Source: Coleofasciculus sp. FACHB-T130 (GTDB lineage: Bacteria; Cyanobacteriota; Cyanobacteriia; Cyanobacteriales; FACHB-T130). Taken from it: DNA of 64,000 bases. Position numbers and translations under genes: made by a program. The notes below the pieces were generated by a model. That model was not told where the DNA came from. It did not search any database and saw only the letters and a program-made list of their open reading frames with translations. Shown piece after piece: positions 1 through 8,600 of the stretch. Position 1 is the stretch's first letter. Each line of letters begins with the position of its first letter. The DNA lies in the NCBI RefSeq assembly GCF_014695375.1, contig NZ_JACJOG010000057.1, positions 41,906 through 105,905 on the forward strand. Reading direction: 5' to 3'.

Positions 1-2
1 AT

Positions 3-482
3 TCAAAAGCGCCATTATCTGTAGTTTTAGGGGATGCTCGGTTGCGATTTACTGAAGTTCCAGATAATCGCTATGACCTGATTTTCATGGATGCTTTCAG
101 CTCGGATTCAGTCCCCATCCACCTAATAACGAAGGAAGCCATTCAGCTTTACTTGAGTAAGTTAGCTAAAGAAGGGTTAATTGTCATTAACATTTCTAAT
201 CGATTCCTGAATCTTGAGCCGGTTTTGGGCGCTTTAGCTCAGGATTTAGGATTGTCTACACTGAGGCAGAGAGAAGCAGATATTTCTGAATCTGAGCGGG
301 AAATCGGGAAATCTCCTTCTCACTGGGTGCTATTTGCTCGTAATCAAAAAGATTTGGGCAATCTCGTCAGTGACTCGCGCTGGCAACCCATCCCGGAAAC
401 AAAATCAGCGCCTCTGTGGACAGATGATTTTTCTAATATCTTCCGAGTATTACGTGCCTTTGCAGCTAGAAAAGCCGGGTGA
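3..482 (+). CDS. Spermidine synthase-like protein, C-terminal part (5' end outside window)
   Basis: The reading frame is open from the first bases of the window, so the N-terminal part lies upstream. The visible 159 residues begin inside a Rossmann-type methyltransferase fold. A GDAR segment is followed by DLIFMDAFSSD and VPIHLITKEA, a pattern seen in polyamine aminopropyltransferase-like domains, including those fused to membrane transporter domains in bacteria. The segment GLIVINISNR is the next core strand. The true substrate cannot be judged because the N-terminal half, including any membrane part, is missing. A classical spermidine synthase is possible, but so is a fused MFS/spermidine-synthase-like protein of unknown substrate; I slightly favour the latter from the DAFSSD signature. 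The stop codon is TGA at 480-482. Confidence 0.75.
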   Translation, partial: SKAPLSVVLGDARLRFTEVPDNRYDLIFMDAFSSDSVPIHLITKEAIQLYLSKLAKEGLIVINISNRFLNLEPVLGALAQDLGLSTLRQREADISESEREIGKSPSHWVLFARNQKDLGNLVSDSRWQPIPETKSAPLWTDDFSNIFRVLRAFAARKAG

Positions 483-518
483 ATGACAGATGCGACGCGA
501 TCGCACGCCGTATACAAT

Positions 519-779
519 CTACCGTAGCTGCCGTAATACTTTGATTTGTGAGGTGTTGAGTGTGGATGAGTTGGCAAAAGCATCGAGATAAGGAGGCTGA
601 TTCAAATAAATTGATTGAGGCGCTGTCTCGGTAGCCATTCTCTTGGCTTTTTCTTTAATTGATTTGAGTACCAGACGAACGACCCATGAAGAGAGTTGTG
701 GATTTTCATCTATTTCGGTCATCAGAGCATCTAAATCGTTAACAATCGCCATCATTGGGTAGTTCAGGTCTTTTTGCAT
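519..779 (-). CDS. Small hypothetical protein, 86 aa
   Basis: I do not recognise this gene. It starts with ATG at 779 and encodes a mostly helical, charged 86-residue protein with no signal peptide or membrane segment. The N-terminal half (MMAIVNDLDALMTEIDENP) looks like a soluble helical domain. The C-terminal half is polar and rich in Ser, Thr and Asn. It is convergent with the spermidine-synthase-like gene, 36 bp away. Composition looks coding and the ORF ends cleanly, but there is no strong ribosome binding site. It could be a narrowly distributed cyanobacterial protein. Confidence 0.45.
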   Translation of the reverse strand: MQKDLNYPMMAIVNDLDALMTEIDENPQLSSWVVRLVLKSIKEKAKRMATETAPQSIYLNQPPYLDAFANSSTLNTSQIKVLRQLR

Positions 780-949
780 GACTTTCGCTCTTTATTTTCA
801 ATATTTGCTCGATTTACGCCTAAATCGCTCAGATTGAGCGATCAGCGTGTTCTTGTTGCGGTACTTACTTAAAATAAGAAACTTTTGCATAGCCCACAAT
901 CGTTGTTGTGTCACTCTCTTAGCCGACTTTCTACCCTGATGCTATTTCT

Positions 950-1141
950 GTGTTGTTTTTTAGCCGATGTAGTTGGCTACTCCTTGCTGTATCAACACTT
1001 GCGGCTTGGGGAAAAACGAGCGATCGCGCTTTGAAGTCCAAACAACTACTGCCTCTAGCAGTAGACAATTCTTCAACCGGCACACACAATCAAATTGAAA
1101 TTTTTTTTCCTGAAGTAGAAGATGGGAATCAATCGAAGTGA
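950..1141 (+). CDS. Possible small exported protein, 63 aa
   Basis: This is a weak candidate. The frame starts with GTG at 950 and has a hydrophobic N-terminal stretch (residues about 8-20, WLLLAVSTLAAW) resembling a signal peptide, then a polar, acidic tail. No family is recognised. No good ribosome binding site is seen and the codon composition is not decisive, so this may be a chance ORF. Confidence 0.22.
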   Translation: MLFFSRCSWLLLAVSTLAAWGKTSDRALKSKQLLPLAVDNSSTGTHNQIEIFFPEVEDGNQSK

Positions 1142-1341
1142 CAATGCCATGTTAAATCCGCCTGATTCCCCGCCATTAAGCGCAACCCTACCCTGATAGA
1201 GCCTGCGGCTCCAGCTTTCCTTGCCAAGAGCAGGTAGGGATTAGGGTGAGGTTCTGGCATTGCCCACCCCTACTTAACTCAGATGTGAATAAAAAAGGGG
1301 GGACTTTTCAGCCCACCCTACAAGAGACTATTTCCTAGCTA

Positions 1342-3354
1342 TTAGCCCAACAGAGCCTTCGCCTTCGCGACTACGTTATCAACATTGAAGCCGAACTTCT
1401 CTAGAGCAACTGGCCCTGGAGCAGAAACGCCAAAGCGGTCAATGCTAATCATCGCGCCTTCATTTCCGAGGTAACGGCACCAGCCGAAACTAGAAGCGGC
1501 TTCTACAGCTAGGCGCTTAGTGACAGCCTTGGGTAATACAGATTCCCGGTAAGCTTCATCCTGCTCGTCGAACAACTCCCAGCTGGGCAGGGAAACGACA
1601 CGGACTTTCTTCCCTTCACCGCGCAACTGGTCTGCTGCCTTGGCGCAAAGTTGCAGTTCGCTTCCGTTGCCAATCAAGATAATCTCAGGCGTGCCATCGC
1701 TATCGGAAAGGATGTAACCACCCTTAGTGGTGCCTTCAATCGAAGTGCCAGCTAAGTTGGGCTGTGCTAAACGAGACAGCGCCAGAAGAGTCGGACGATG
1801 CTGGTTAGCTGCCTCAATCGCCACTTTATAACAACCAGAGGTTTCGTTTCCATCAGCAGGACGCATTACCGTTAGCTGGGGAATAGCCCGCAGGGAGGCA
1901 ATCGTTTCCACAGGTTGGTGAGTAGGGCCATCTTCACCTAACTGGATTGAGTCGTGGGTCATTACCCAGATCACGCCCGCATGGGAGAGAGCTGAGAGAC
2001 GAATCGCTGCCCGCATATAGTCAGCAAAGACTAAGAAGGTTGCTCCATAGGGAATCAAACCTGTGCCGTGCAGGGCAATGCCATTACAAATCGCTCCCAT
2101 ACCGTGTTCGCGGACGCCAAAGCGCAGGTTGCGATTTTCGTAGTGACCTTTGAGGAAGTCGCCAGAACTCTTGATTAAGGTCATGCAGGAACCAGCCAAG
2201 TCAGCTGAACCACCCAAGAGTTCGGGTAAAATTCCAGCTAGAGAATTCAAGCATTTGCCAGAGTGATTGCGGGTAGCATCTGCTTTGTCTTCTGGGGTGT
2301 AGGTGGGGAGAACTTTGTCCCAACCTTCTGGCAGTTTGTTGCTAATCAGCCGTTCTAATTCAGCAGCTTCCTCTTCATATTTGGCTTTGTAATTTTCCCA
2401 GTTTTTGTTCCACTCTTCCTCATACTTAGCACCGCGCTCGATTGCCTTGCGCCAATGGTTGAGGGCATCTTCTGGAACTTCAAAAGGCTCGTATTCCCAA
2501 CCCAGATGCTCGCGAGTTGCTTTCACTTCATCCCCACCCAAGGCAGAACCATGTACGCCGTGGGTGTTGGCTTTATTGGGAGAACCGTAACCAATCGTAG
2601 TGGCAACTTTAATTAATGAAGGCTTATCAGTAACAGCTTTAGCGGCTTCAATTGCTTTGTGAATTGCCTCTAGGTCGGTGTTGCCGTCTTCTACCGTTAG
2701 GACGTGCCAGCCGTAGGCTTCATAGCGCTTGCCGACATCTTCGGTGAACGATAAATCGGTGTGACCGTCGATGGTGATTTTGTTGTCATCGTACAGGGCA
2801 ATCAGTTTGCCCAGCCCCAGGTGTCCGGCTAGGGAACAAGCTTCGGCAGAGACGCCTTCTTGGTTGCAACCATCACCCAAAATCACATAAGTGTAGTGGT
2901 CTACGATCGTATGATCCGGCTTGTTAAATTTAGCTGCTAGGTGAGCTTCAGCCATTGCTAAGCCTACAGCGTTAGAAATTCCTTGACCGAGGGGACCTGT
3001 AGTGACTTCTACGCCTCGAGTCATGAAGTTTTCCGGGTGACCGGGAGTTTTCGATTCCCACTGCCGGAACTGCTTGAGGTCTTCAATCGTTAAATCTTCG
3101 TAACCAGTTAAATACAGTAAGGCGTACTGTAACATGGAGCCGTGACCGGCAGAGAGGACGAAGCGATCGCGATTGAACCATTTGGGATTTTTTGGGTTAT
3201 ACCGCATAAAGCGGTCCCAAAGCACAAATGCCATTGGAGCCGCGCCCATCGGTAGCCCTGGATGCCCTGATTTTGCCTTCTCTACGGCGTCAATCGCCAG
3301 AAAGCGGACGGAGTTAATACAAAGTTCTTCGAGTGATTGGGTTGCAACGGCCAT
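1342..3354 (-). CDS. tkt: Transketolase
   Basis: Transketolase, 670 aa, a thiamine-diphosphate enzyme of the Calvin cycle and the pentose phosphate pathway. It moves two-carbon ketol units between sugar phosphates in the cytoplasm. The N-terminal domain carries [12 protein letters not shown] and [11 protein letters not shown], and the cofactor motif [13 protein letters not shown] that runs to a [10 protein letters not shown] metal and diphosphate-binding end. The pyrimidine domain shows [15 protein letters not shown], and [11 protein letters not shown] follows. The length is normal. The ATG at 3354 follows an AGAAGAG-type ribosome binding site. It is the last of three minus-strand genes after acpP and fabF, separated from fabF by 287 bp, so it may also have its own promoter. 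This order is a familiar cyanobacterial arrangement. Confidence 0.97.
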   Translation of the reverse strand: MAVATQSLEELCINSVRFLAIDAVEKAKSGHPGLPMGAAPMAFVLWDRFMRYNPKNPKWFNRDRFVLSAGHGSMLQYALLYLTGYEDLTIEDLKQFRQWESKTPGHPENFMTRGVEVTTGPLGQGISNAVGLAMAEAHLAAKFNKPDHTIVDHYTYVILGDGCNQEGVSAEACSLAGHLGLGKLIALYDDNKITIDGHTDLSFTEDVGKRYEAYGWHVLTVEDGNTDLEAIHKAIEAAKAVTDKPSLIKVATTIGYGSPNKANTHGVHGSALGGDEVKATREHLGWEYEPFEVPEDALNHWRKAIERGAKYEEEWNKNWENYKAKYEEEAAELERLISNKLPEGWDKVLPTYTPEDKADATRNHSGKCLNSLAGILPELLGGSADLAGSCMTLIKSSGDFLKGHYENRNLRFGVREHGMGAICNGIALHGTGLIPYGATFLVFADYMRAAIRLSALSHAGVIWVMTHDSIQLGEDGPTHQPVETIASLRAIPQLTVMRPADGNETSGCYKVAIEAANQHRPTLLALSRLAQPNLAGTSIEGTTKGGYILSDSDGTPEIILIGNGSELQLCAKAADQLRGEGKKVRVVSLPSWELFDEQDEAYRESVLPKAVTKRLAVEAASSFGWCRYLGNEGAMISIDRFGVSAPGPVALEKFGFNVDNVVAKAKALLG

Positions 3355-3641
3355 AATCTCTTCTACTTAACGACGGTTTAGCACGCTAATTGGCTGAGCG
3401 GGAAGTTGAATGCTCTGGATCGCCCTAAGCACCCATTAACCGATCATCCCATTAGCCGGATGGATGGGCAAGTCGTGGGCAGTATTAAGGGATCGCCATT
3501 CCATCGAAATAGGTGGTCTTGCTTACCCCATGTCGATTCGGAATGGGAGATCCCATACTTTGTGAGAAACAGGATAAATTATAAAGGGTGAAGGATTAAA
3601 TTTTTTTCCCCTCACCCGACCCGCTGATATTTTTATCGCCC

Positions 3642-4895
3642 CTATCTGTACTTTTTAAATGCGAGTGTCACGTTGTGACCGCCAAACCCGAAAGAGTTCG
3701 ACAGCGCCACCTCGACGGTTTGAGAGCGACTTTTGTTGGGTACATAATCCAGGTCACAACCCGGATCGGGGTTTTCCAGGTTGATGGTGGGAGGAATCTG
3801 GTCTTGGGCGATCGCCATCACCGTAGCAACTGCTTCAATCCCGCCAGAACCCCCTAGCAGGTGCCCCGTCATCGATTTGGTGGAGCTAACCGCCACTTTG
3901 TAGGCAACACTCTCACCTAAAGCTTTTTTGATCGCTGCTGTCTCAGTCACATCGTTGGCTGGTGTGCTGGTTCCATGAGCATTGACGTAGCTAACTCGAT
4001 CGGGAGCCAATCCTGCATCTTTCAAAGCTAGCTGCATGGCTCTACTAGCTCCTTCACCACCTGGAACGGGTGCAGTCATATGGTAGGCATCACAAGTCAT
4101 GCCGTAGCCAACAATTTCTGCATAAATCCGAGCGCCACGGCTCAAGGCGTGTTCCAGTTCTTCCAACACTAAAATGCCAGCGCCTTCACCCATGACAAAG
4201 CCATCGCGATCGCGATCAAAAGGACGACAAGCATGAGCCGGGTCGTCATTGCGCGTCGAAAGTGCCCGTGCTGAAGAAAATCCAGCCAACGATAAAGGTG
4301 TCACGGCGGCTTCGCTGCCACCACAAATCATCGCTTGGGCATATCCCCCTTGAATCAGGCGAAAGGCATCTCCCACCGCGTTAGAGCCAGAGGCACAGGC
4401 TGTCACCGGGCAAGAGTTTGGCCCTTTGGCACCCGTGTGGATTGCCGTTAAACCCGCTGCCATGTTGGCAATCATCATGGGAATCATAAACGGGCTACAG
4501 CGGTCGGGACCACGACTCAAGTAGATTTCTTGCTGGTCTTCCAACACTTTAAGACCGCCCACCCCGCTGCCAATGATGACGCCGACTTGTTCTGCGTTCA
4601 GCTCATTAATGACAAATTGAGAGTCTGCGATCGCCTGCTTGCTCGCAGCTACCGCAAATTGAGCAAAGCGATCCATCCGCTTTGCTTCCTTACGCTCCAG
4701 GTATGTGTGGGGGTCAAATCCCTTGACTTCACCAGCGATGCGACAATCATGCCGGGAAGGATCGAACAATGTAATCGGACCAATGCCATTTGTGCCGCTC
4801 AACAACCCTGACCAATAATCTGTCAAAGTGTTGCCTATCGGTGTAATCGCGCCGAGACCTGTTACAACAACGCGCTTCCGTTCAAAATTTGTCAT
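3642..4895 (-). CDS. fabF: 3-oxoacyl-[acyl-carrier-protein] synthase II
   Basis: Beta-ketoacyl-ACP synthase II (417 aa from the chosen start), which condenses malonyl-ACP with growing acyl-ACP in type II fatty acid synthesis. The catalytic Cys lies in TACASGSNAVG. The two His residues lie in NAHGTSTPANDVTE and in the GHLLGGSGG region, and a glycine-rich end (NSFGFGGHN) closes the fold. I chose the ATG at 4895 (MTNFERKRVVVTG), which matches the usual family N-terminus. An in-frame GTG at 4922 would add nine residues. It lies 205 bp downstream of acpP, its protein substrate carrier, and upstream of tkt on the same strand. Function is certain; only the start is in doubt. Confidence 0.97.
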   Translation of the reverse strand: MTNFERKRVVVTGLGAITPIGNTLTDYWSGLLSGTNGIGPITLFDPSRHDCRIAGEVKGFDPHTYLERKEAKRMDRFAQFAVAASKQAIADSQFVINELNAEQVGVIIGSGVGGLKVLEDQQEIYLSRGPDRCSPFMIPMMIANMAAGLTAIHTGAKGPNSCPVTACASGSNAVGDAFRLIQGGYAQAMICGGSEAAVTPLSLAGFSSARALSTRNDDPAHACRPFDRDRDGFVMGEGAGILVLEELEHALSRGARIYAEIVGYGMTCDAYHMTAPVPGGEGASRAMQLALKDAGLAPDRVSYVNAHGTSTPANDVTETAAIKKALGESVAYKVAVSSTKSMTGHLLGGSGGIEAVATVMAIAQDQIPPTINLENPDPGCDLDYVPNKSRSQTVEVALSNSFGFGGHNVTLAFKKYR

Positions 4896-5100
4896 TATGC
4901 CAGTAATAGATGGGTTTTGCACCCAAAACGCAAAACAGTAATAGGACCGAGGAAAGAAGACTCAGAACTAAGTATCTATTGTTATTTTCAACTTAGGACT
5001 TCCCTGTGGGCGAGTTTTGCACCGAGTTTTAATTAGTTTTAATTAACGCGCCCGAAGAAAATTCTTCTTTACCCGCCCCTACAGCATTCAGCACGATTAT

Positions 5101-5352
5101 TTATGCCGAAGCCGCCACTTTGCCACTGATGTAGTCCACAACGGCTTGAACGGTGGCAATTTGCTCAGCTGCCTCGTCTGGAATTTCGATATCAAACTCT
5201 TCTTCCAATGCCATTACGAGTTCAACCGTATCGAGGGAATCCGCTCCCAGATCGTTAGCAAAGTTAGCTTGTGGCGTGACTTCGTCGGGTGCAACCTCCA
5301 GTTGTTCCGCCACAATCTTCTTGACTCTTGCAAAAATTTCCTCTTGGCTCAT
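5101..5352 (-). CDS. acpP: Acyl carrier protein
   Basis: Acyl carrier protein, 83 aa, a small acidic helical-bundle protein that carries acyl chains on a 4'-phosphopantetheine arm. The modified serine is Ser39 in the DSLD motif ([18 protein letters not shown]). The ATG at 5352 is preceded by an AGAGGA ribosome binding site. It heads the minus-strand block acpP-fabF-tkt, so its promoter must lie in the 380-bp gap shared with the divergent HdrB-like gene. Confidence 0.98.
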   Translation of the reverse strand: MSQEEIFARVKKIVAEQLEVAPDEVTPQANFANDLGADSLDTVELVMALEEEFDIEIPDEAAEQIATVQAVVDYISGKVAASA

Positions 5353-5732
5353 ATTGATCCTCTACCCATTCCCTCAAGCTATGTTCTTAGGGTTATACGG
5401 TTCTAAGCATCTCTTCATCTTATCTGAAAGAGGGGACAACAAAAGCGATAGATAGTCGCTTCTCCAAGTGGCACTGTTCTATTGAAACTTAAACGAATGT
5501 CACCAGTTGCCCCCAGTATGGGATGGACAAGCGATGATAGGGGTAAAGGGAGTGCTGAGAACTGTTAGCGTAGAGGCGTGAAAGTGCGGACTGAGTGAAA
5601 AAAAGAAAAAAGTAATTTTTTGCTCCTCCTGATTCCTGACATTCCTCTGCTCAGTCCGAGCTAACGCCCCGCTACGCTAACAGTCCTGAAATTCTCAGTC
5701 CTTCTGAATTGCCTTTGGTCTTTCGTCAAAAT
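5353..5732. other. Divergent intergenic region with a 12-bp inverted repeat
   Basis: No gene was seen. The gap must hold the acpP promoter (minus) and the promoter of the HdrB-like gene (plus). CTGTTAGCGTAG at 5562-5573 has its exact reverse complement at 5672-5683, with flanking stretches also partly complementary (CTGAG-type sequence on both sides). This makes a possible long stem with a loop of about 98 nt. The arms resemble the 'gctacgctaac' repeat words that recur in cyanobacterial spacers. Confidence 0.55.
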
Positions 5733-6638
5733 ATGGCATCCCCGACTCTTAAATATGCTTACTTTCCCGGCTGCGTTGCTCAAGGCGCTTGCCGGGAGCT
5801 TTACCAGTCTACAGCAGCCCTCACCCAAGCCCTGGGCATCGAACTGATTGAGCTAAAAAAAGCTGCTTGTTGTGGTTCTGGTACCTACAAAGAAGATTCT
5901 CAACTGCTAGAAGATACGGTAAACGCTCGCAATATTGCTCTAGCAGAAGAACTGAATCTGCCGTTGTTAACCCATTGCAGTACCTGCCAGGGCGTCATTG
6001 GTCATGTAGATGAGCGTTTGAAGGACTCCCAACAATCAAACCCGGCTTATATCGAGCAGGTGAATGGCTTACTGAAGAAAGAAGGCTGTTCTCCTTATCA
6101 AGGCAGTACAGAAGTCAAACATCTGCTTTGGGCATTAGTCGCCGATTATGGACTAGAGGAGTTGCAAAATCGAGTTAGCCGCAAACTAGCTGGGTTGAAG
6201 TGTGCGGCATTTTATGGCTGCTATTTGCTCCGCGCCCAAACTCATATCCCCTATGACAACCCTCTCCAACCCGAATCGATGGAAAATGTGTTTCGGGCAG
6301 TAGGGGCGACGCCAGTTTACTACCGAGGACGCACCCAGTGTTGCGGATGGCCTCTTTCCAGCTATGCCACCACGCAATCTTTCAAGATGGCTGGGTCGCA
6401 CATTCAAGAAGCCCTCGATGCAGGGGCTGATTGTATGGTGACGCCTTGTCCCCTGTGCCATCTAAATCTCGACTCTCGTCAACCGGAGGTTGAAAAAACG
6501 ATCGGGCATAAGTTAGGTTTGCCAGTGCTGCATTTACCCCAGTTAATTTCTCTGGCGCTGGGGATTAGCCCGAAGCAGCTCGGTTTGGATAGACACATTG
6601 TCTCAACTCATCCGGTGTTGGAAAAATTGGGCTTTTAG
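5733..6638 (+). CDS. HdrB-like CCG-domain protein (heterodisulfide reductase subunit B family)
   Basis: A 301-aa protein with two cysteine-rich CCG domains, as in subunit B of heterodisulfide reductase and in subunit C/E of some succinate dehydrogenases. The first set is FPGCVAQG, CCGSGTYKE and CSTCQG; the second is FYGCYLLR, CCGWPLSS and CPLCH. Such Cys sets bind an unusual iron-sulfur cluster or zinc. Cyanobacteria have no coenzyme M pathway, so a redox role in an alternative quinone- or thiol-linked complex is more likely; the exact substrate is unknown. The start is the ATG at 5733 (MASPTLKYAYFPGC); an upstream TTG at 5709 is possible but unlikely. There is no neighbouring HdrA or HdrC. 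Confidence 0.85.
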   Translation: MASPTLKYAYFPGCVAQGACRELYQSTAALTQALGIELIELKKAACCGSGTYKEDSQLLEDTVNARNIALAEELNLPLLTHCSTCQGVIGHVDERLKDSQQSNPAYIEQVNGLLKKEGCSPYQGSTEVKHLLWALVADYGLEELQNRVSRKLAGLKCAAFYGCYLLRAQTHIPYDNPLQPESMENVFRAVGATPVYYRGRTQCCGWPLSSYATTQSFKMAGSHIQEALDAGADCMVTPCPLCHLNLDSRQPEVEKTIGHKLGLPVLHLPQLISLALGISPKQLGLDRHIVSTHPVLEKLGF

Positions 6639-6713
6639 AGGGTAGGGTGGGCTACTTTAGTCCTAGCATCGCTGTCGTCTAAGTTTAGAAAATTCACCAC
6701 TTTGATTGTTTCC

Positions 6714-6755
6714 TAGAAACTGTCTCGGCGGCTTGGCAGCGCGAGGCAGTTTCTA
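6714..6755. terminator. Hairpin after the HdrB-like gene
   Basis: Arms 6714-6727 and 6742-6755 pair over 14 bp with a single G-U pair around a 14-nt loop. It lies 76 bp past the stop of the HdrB-like gene. No T-run follows, so it may be a 3' stabilising hairpin rather than an intrinsic terminator. Confidence 0.45.
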
Positions 6756-6858
6756 CAAAATCTGACAAATTTGATGTGACATGACAAAGGCTTTCAGGTT
6801 AAAAGAATGTTAGGCGTCGGCATAAGTTTATAATTCCGATTAGGGATTGAAATAAGCG

Positions 6859-7344
6859 ATGGATTTTGAACCAGAAGTTACTGCAACCTCAATGCCCGAA
6901 GCAACTGAATTTGCTGAACCACCAGAGCGAAGCGCCTTCGGAGCTGCGACGCTAACACCTTTGGAGTTTCTGCGAGACACCGAAGGGTTGCTGCGACGCA
7001 AAACCTTAGCAACTCTGTCGCCGGTGTTGCCGCCGCCAGTGGCAATCAGTTTGCAAGATGCTTCCGAGGTGGCTGATGAATCTCTCAACCAACTGGCAGA
7101 GATTGACTTGGATGAAATCAGCGATGAGGAATTGAAACCAGCTCGTATTCTAATTGGTTTGACTTTTTCGGGATTTGGGGCGCTTTTTCTGGTTTTGTTG
7201 CTGCTTTATCTGTATCTCTTGCATCCAGAACTTAGCCCTGTTGAGCAGGTGCGGGAATATTGGTATCAGTATATTTGGTTTGTCTGTTTGGGCGTTGCCG
7301 GAATGATGATGCTAGGTCGAGAGGCAATGCGTCCAAAAGATTAA
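6859..7344 (+). CDS. Hypothetical membrane protein, 161 aa
   Basis: I do not recognise a named family. The N-terminal 95 residues are acidic and proline-rich, probably disordered and cytoplasmic. Two membrane helices follow, at about residues 97-120 (LIGLTFSGFGALFLVLLLLYLYLL) and 135-153 (YIWFVCLGVAGMMMLG). A short helix with basic residues ends the protein. The start is the ATG at 6859. Residues about 23-33 (ERSAFGAATLT) are encoded by a GC-rich stretch, 6927-6956, that looks like the cyanobacterial 'gcgaagcgcc..gctaac' interspersed repeat inserted in frame. It stands alone between spacers. Confidence 0.65.
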   Translation: MDFEPEVTATSMPEATEFAEPPERSAFGAATLTPLEFLRDTEGLLRRKTLATLSPVLPPPVAISLQDASEVADESLNQLAEIDLDEISDEELKPARILIGLTFSGFGALFLVLLLLYLYLLHPELSPVEQVREYWYQYIWFVCLGVAGMMMLGREAMRPKD

Positions 7345-7891
7345 AAATTAAATTCCTTAATTCTTAATTATCAGGGTTCTGAAAGTAACCATTGTGGCTA
7401 AACCAAATATTCAAAAAGTAACCGCTATAGCTAAAGCAAATATTAAACTTATCCAAGTAGCTTAGCTCAATATTACAAGCTTCTCAACTCCCGGAAGCCT
7501 TGTCTTTGATTGCCCAACGCTGGGGCTATGTTAACGTTCGGTAGCGCGTTTTCACCATTTGCACTACAGCGGCTTGAACTCTAGCGAGTTACAAAATGAT
7601 AGGCTAAAATCCTTGCTGAGTCTGAGTTTGGTGTATTCGCACGAGAAAGAAGCGCGATCGATTGGAGCCTATCAAAGCCCCGAATTACCATTAGAACTAT
7701 CGAAGTATTGAGAATCTCAGAAGGAACTGGTTTAACATTACTTAGCTTAGGATTGAGTAAGTTAAGGTTTCATAGTTTATCATCACTGAATCCAATCCTT
7801 GCAGAATTATTTGCTGGTTCTGCACCAGATGGATGAATTTAAAATGACATAGAAAGAATTTTTTTTTATCTTTATATGTTTCTTGAGCAAT
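7345..7891. other. 547-bp gap with a 33-nt tandem repeat and a possible gene remnant
   Basis: No convincing gene. Two features stand out. At 7382-7447 a 33-nt unit occurs twice with about two-thirds identity; read in frame it gives an 11-residue repeat (KVTIVAKPNIQ then KVTAIAKANIK) that ends at a stop soon after. At 7559-7711 there is a short plus-strand frame (TTG start, 50 codons) whose predicted protein looks plausible (YSHEKEARSIGAYQS and PELPLELSKY) but matches nothing I know. Both could be decayed coding sequence. The last 100 bp are A/T-rich and should hold the promoter of the downstream response regulator. Confidence 0.35.
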
Positions 7892-8599
7892 ATGGATATT
7901 TTGATTGTTGAGGATGAACCGGAAATTGCTAAACTCATCCAAATAACTTTAGAAAAAGAGGGGTTTTCCTGTCATCTGAGTCGCGATGGTCTGAGAGCGC
8001 TACAAGTTTTTCAGGAGCAACAACCAGATTTAATCATTCTCGACTTGATGTTACCGGGTTTGGATGGGCTGGAAGTGTGTGCCAGAATACGGCAGAAACC
8101 GGGAGCCAAAGATCCCTATATTTTGATGCTAACGGCTAGAGGGGAAGAAATTGACCGGGTAATCGGTCTTTCTACGGGTGCGGATGATTACCTTGTCAAG
8201 CCGTTCAGCCCTAGAGAACTGGTTGCCAGAGTTCGGGCGTTACTGCGGCGTAGCCTGCGTCAAGGCGGACAACATCAGGTTTATCGCACTCAGCATTTCA
8301 CGGTTGATGTAGAGCAGCACTCTGCCTCTCGTCAACTGAGTCCCCATCCTTGGGAAGCACTTGATTTGACTACCTTAGAATTTAATCTCTTAACAACGTT
8401 TATCAGTCATCCCAGTCGCGTCTGGAACCGAACGCAACTCATTGAGAAGCTTTGGGGGAACGATTTTTTTGGCGATGAACGGGTGGTGGATACTCATGTG
8501 GCTCGGTTGCGGAAAAAAATTGAACCAGACCCAGCGAATCCTACCTTTATTAAGACAGTAGTTGGTGTGGGCTATAAGTTTGAAGATTCACCTCTATAA
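7892..8599 (+). CDS. OmpR/PhoB-family response regulator
   Basis: Two-component response regulator, 235 aa. The receiver domain (residues 1-120) has the acidic pair VEDEPE, the phospho-acceptor Asp51 in LIILDLMLPG, TAR at the switch Thr, and the conserved Lys in LVKPFSPREL. The C-terminal winged-helix DNA-binding domain (about 135-235) shows LTTLEFNLLTTF and VDTHVARLRKKIEP. I chose the ATG at 7892 (MDILIVEDE); a TTG at 7883 would add three residues. The partner kinase starts 1 nt after the stop codon, so they form one operon. It is a DNA-binding transcription factor with unknown targets; PhoB- and RppA-like regulators share this architecture. Confidence 0.93.
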   Translation: MDILIVEDEPEIAKLIQITLEKEGFSCHLSRDGLRALQVFQEQQPDLIILDLMLPGLDGLEVCARIRQKPGAKDPYILMLTARGEEIDRVIGLSTGADDYLVKPFSPRELVARVRALLRRSLRQGGQHQVYRTQHFTVDVEQHSASRQLSPHPWEALDLTTLEFNLLTTFISHPSRVWNRTQLIEKLWGNDFFGDERVVDTHVARLRKKIEPDPANPTFIKTVVGVGYKFEDSPL

Positions 8600-8600
8600 A

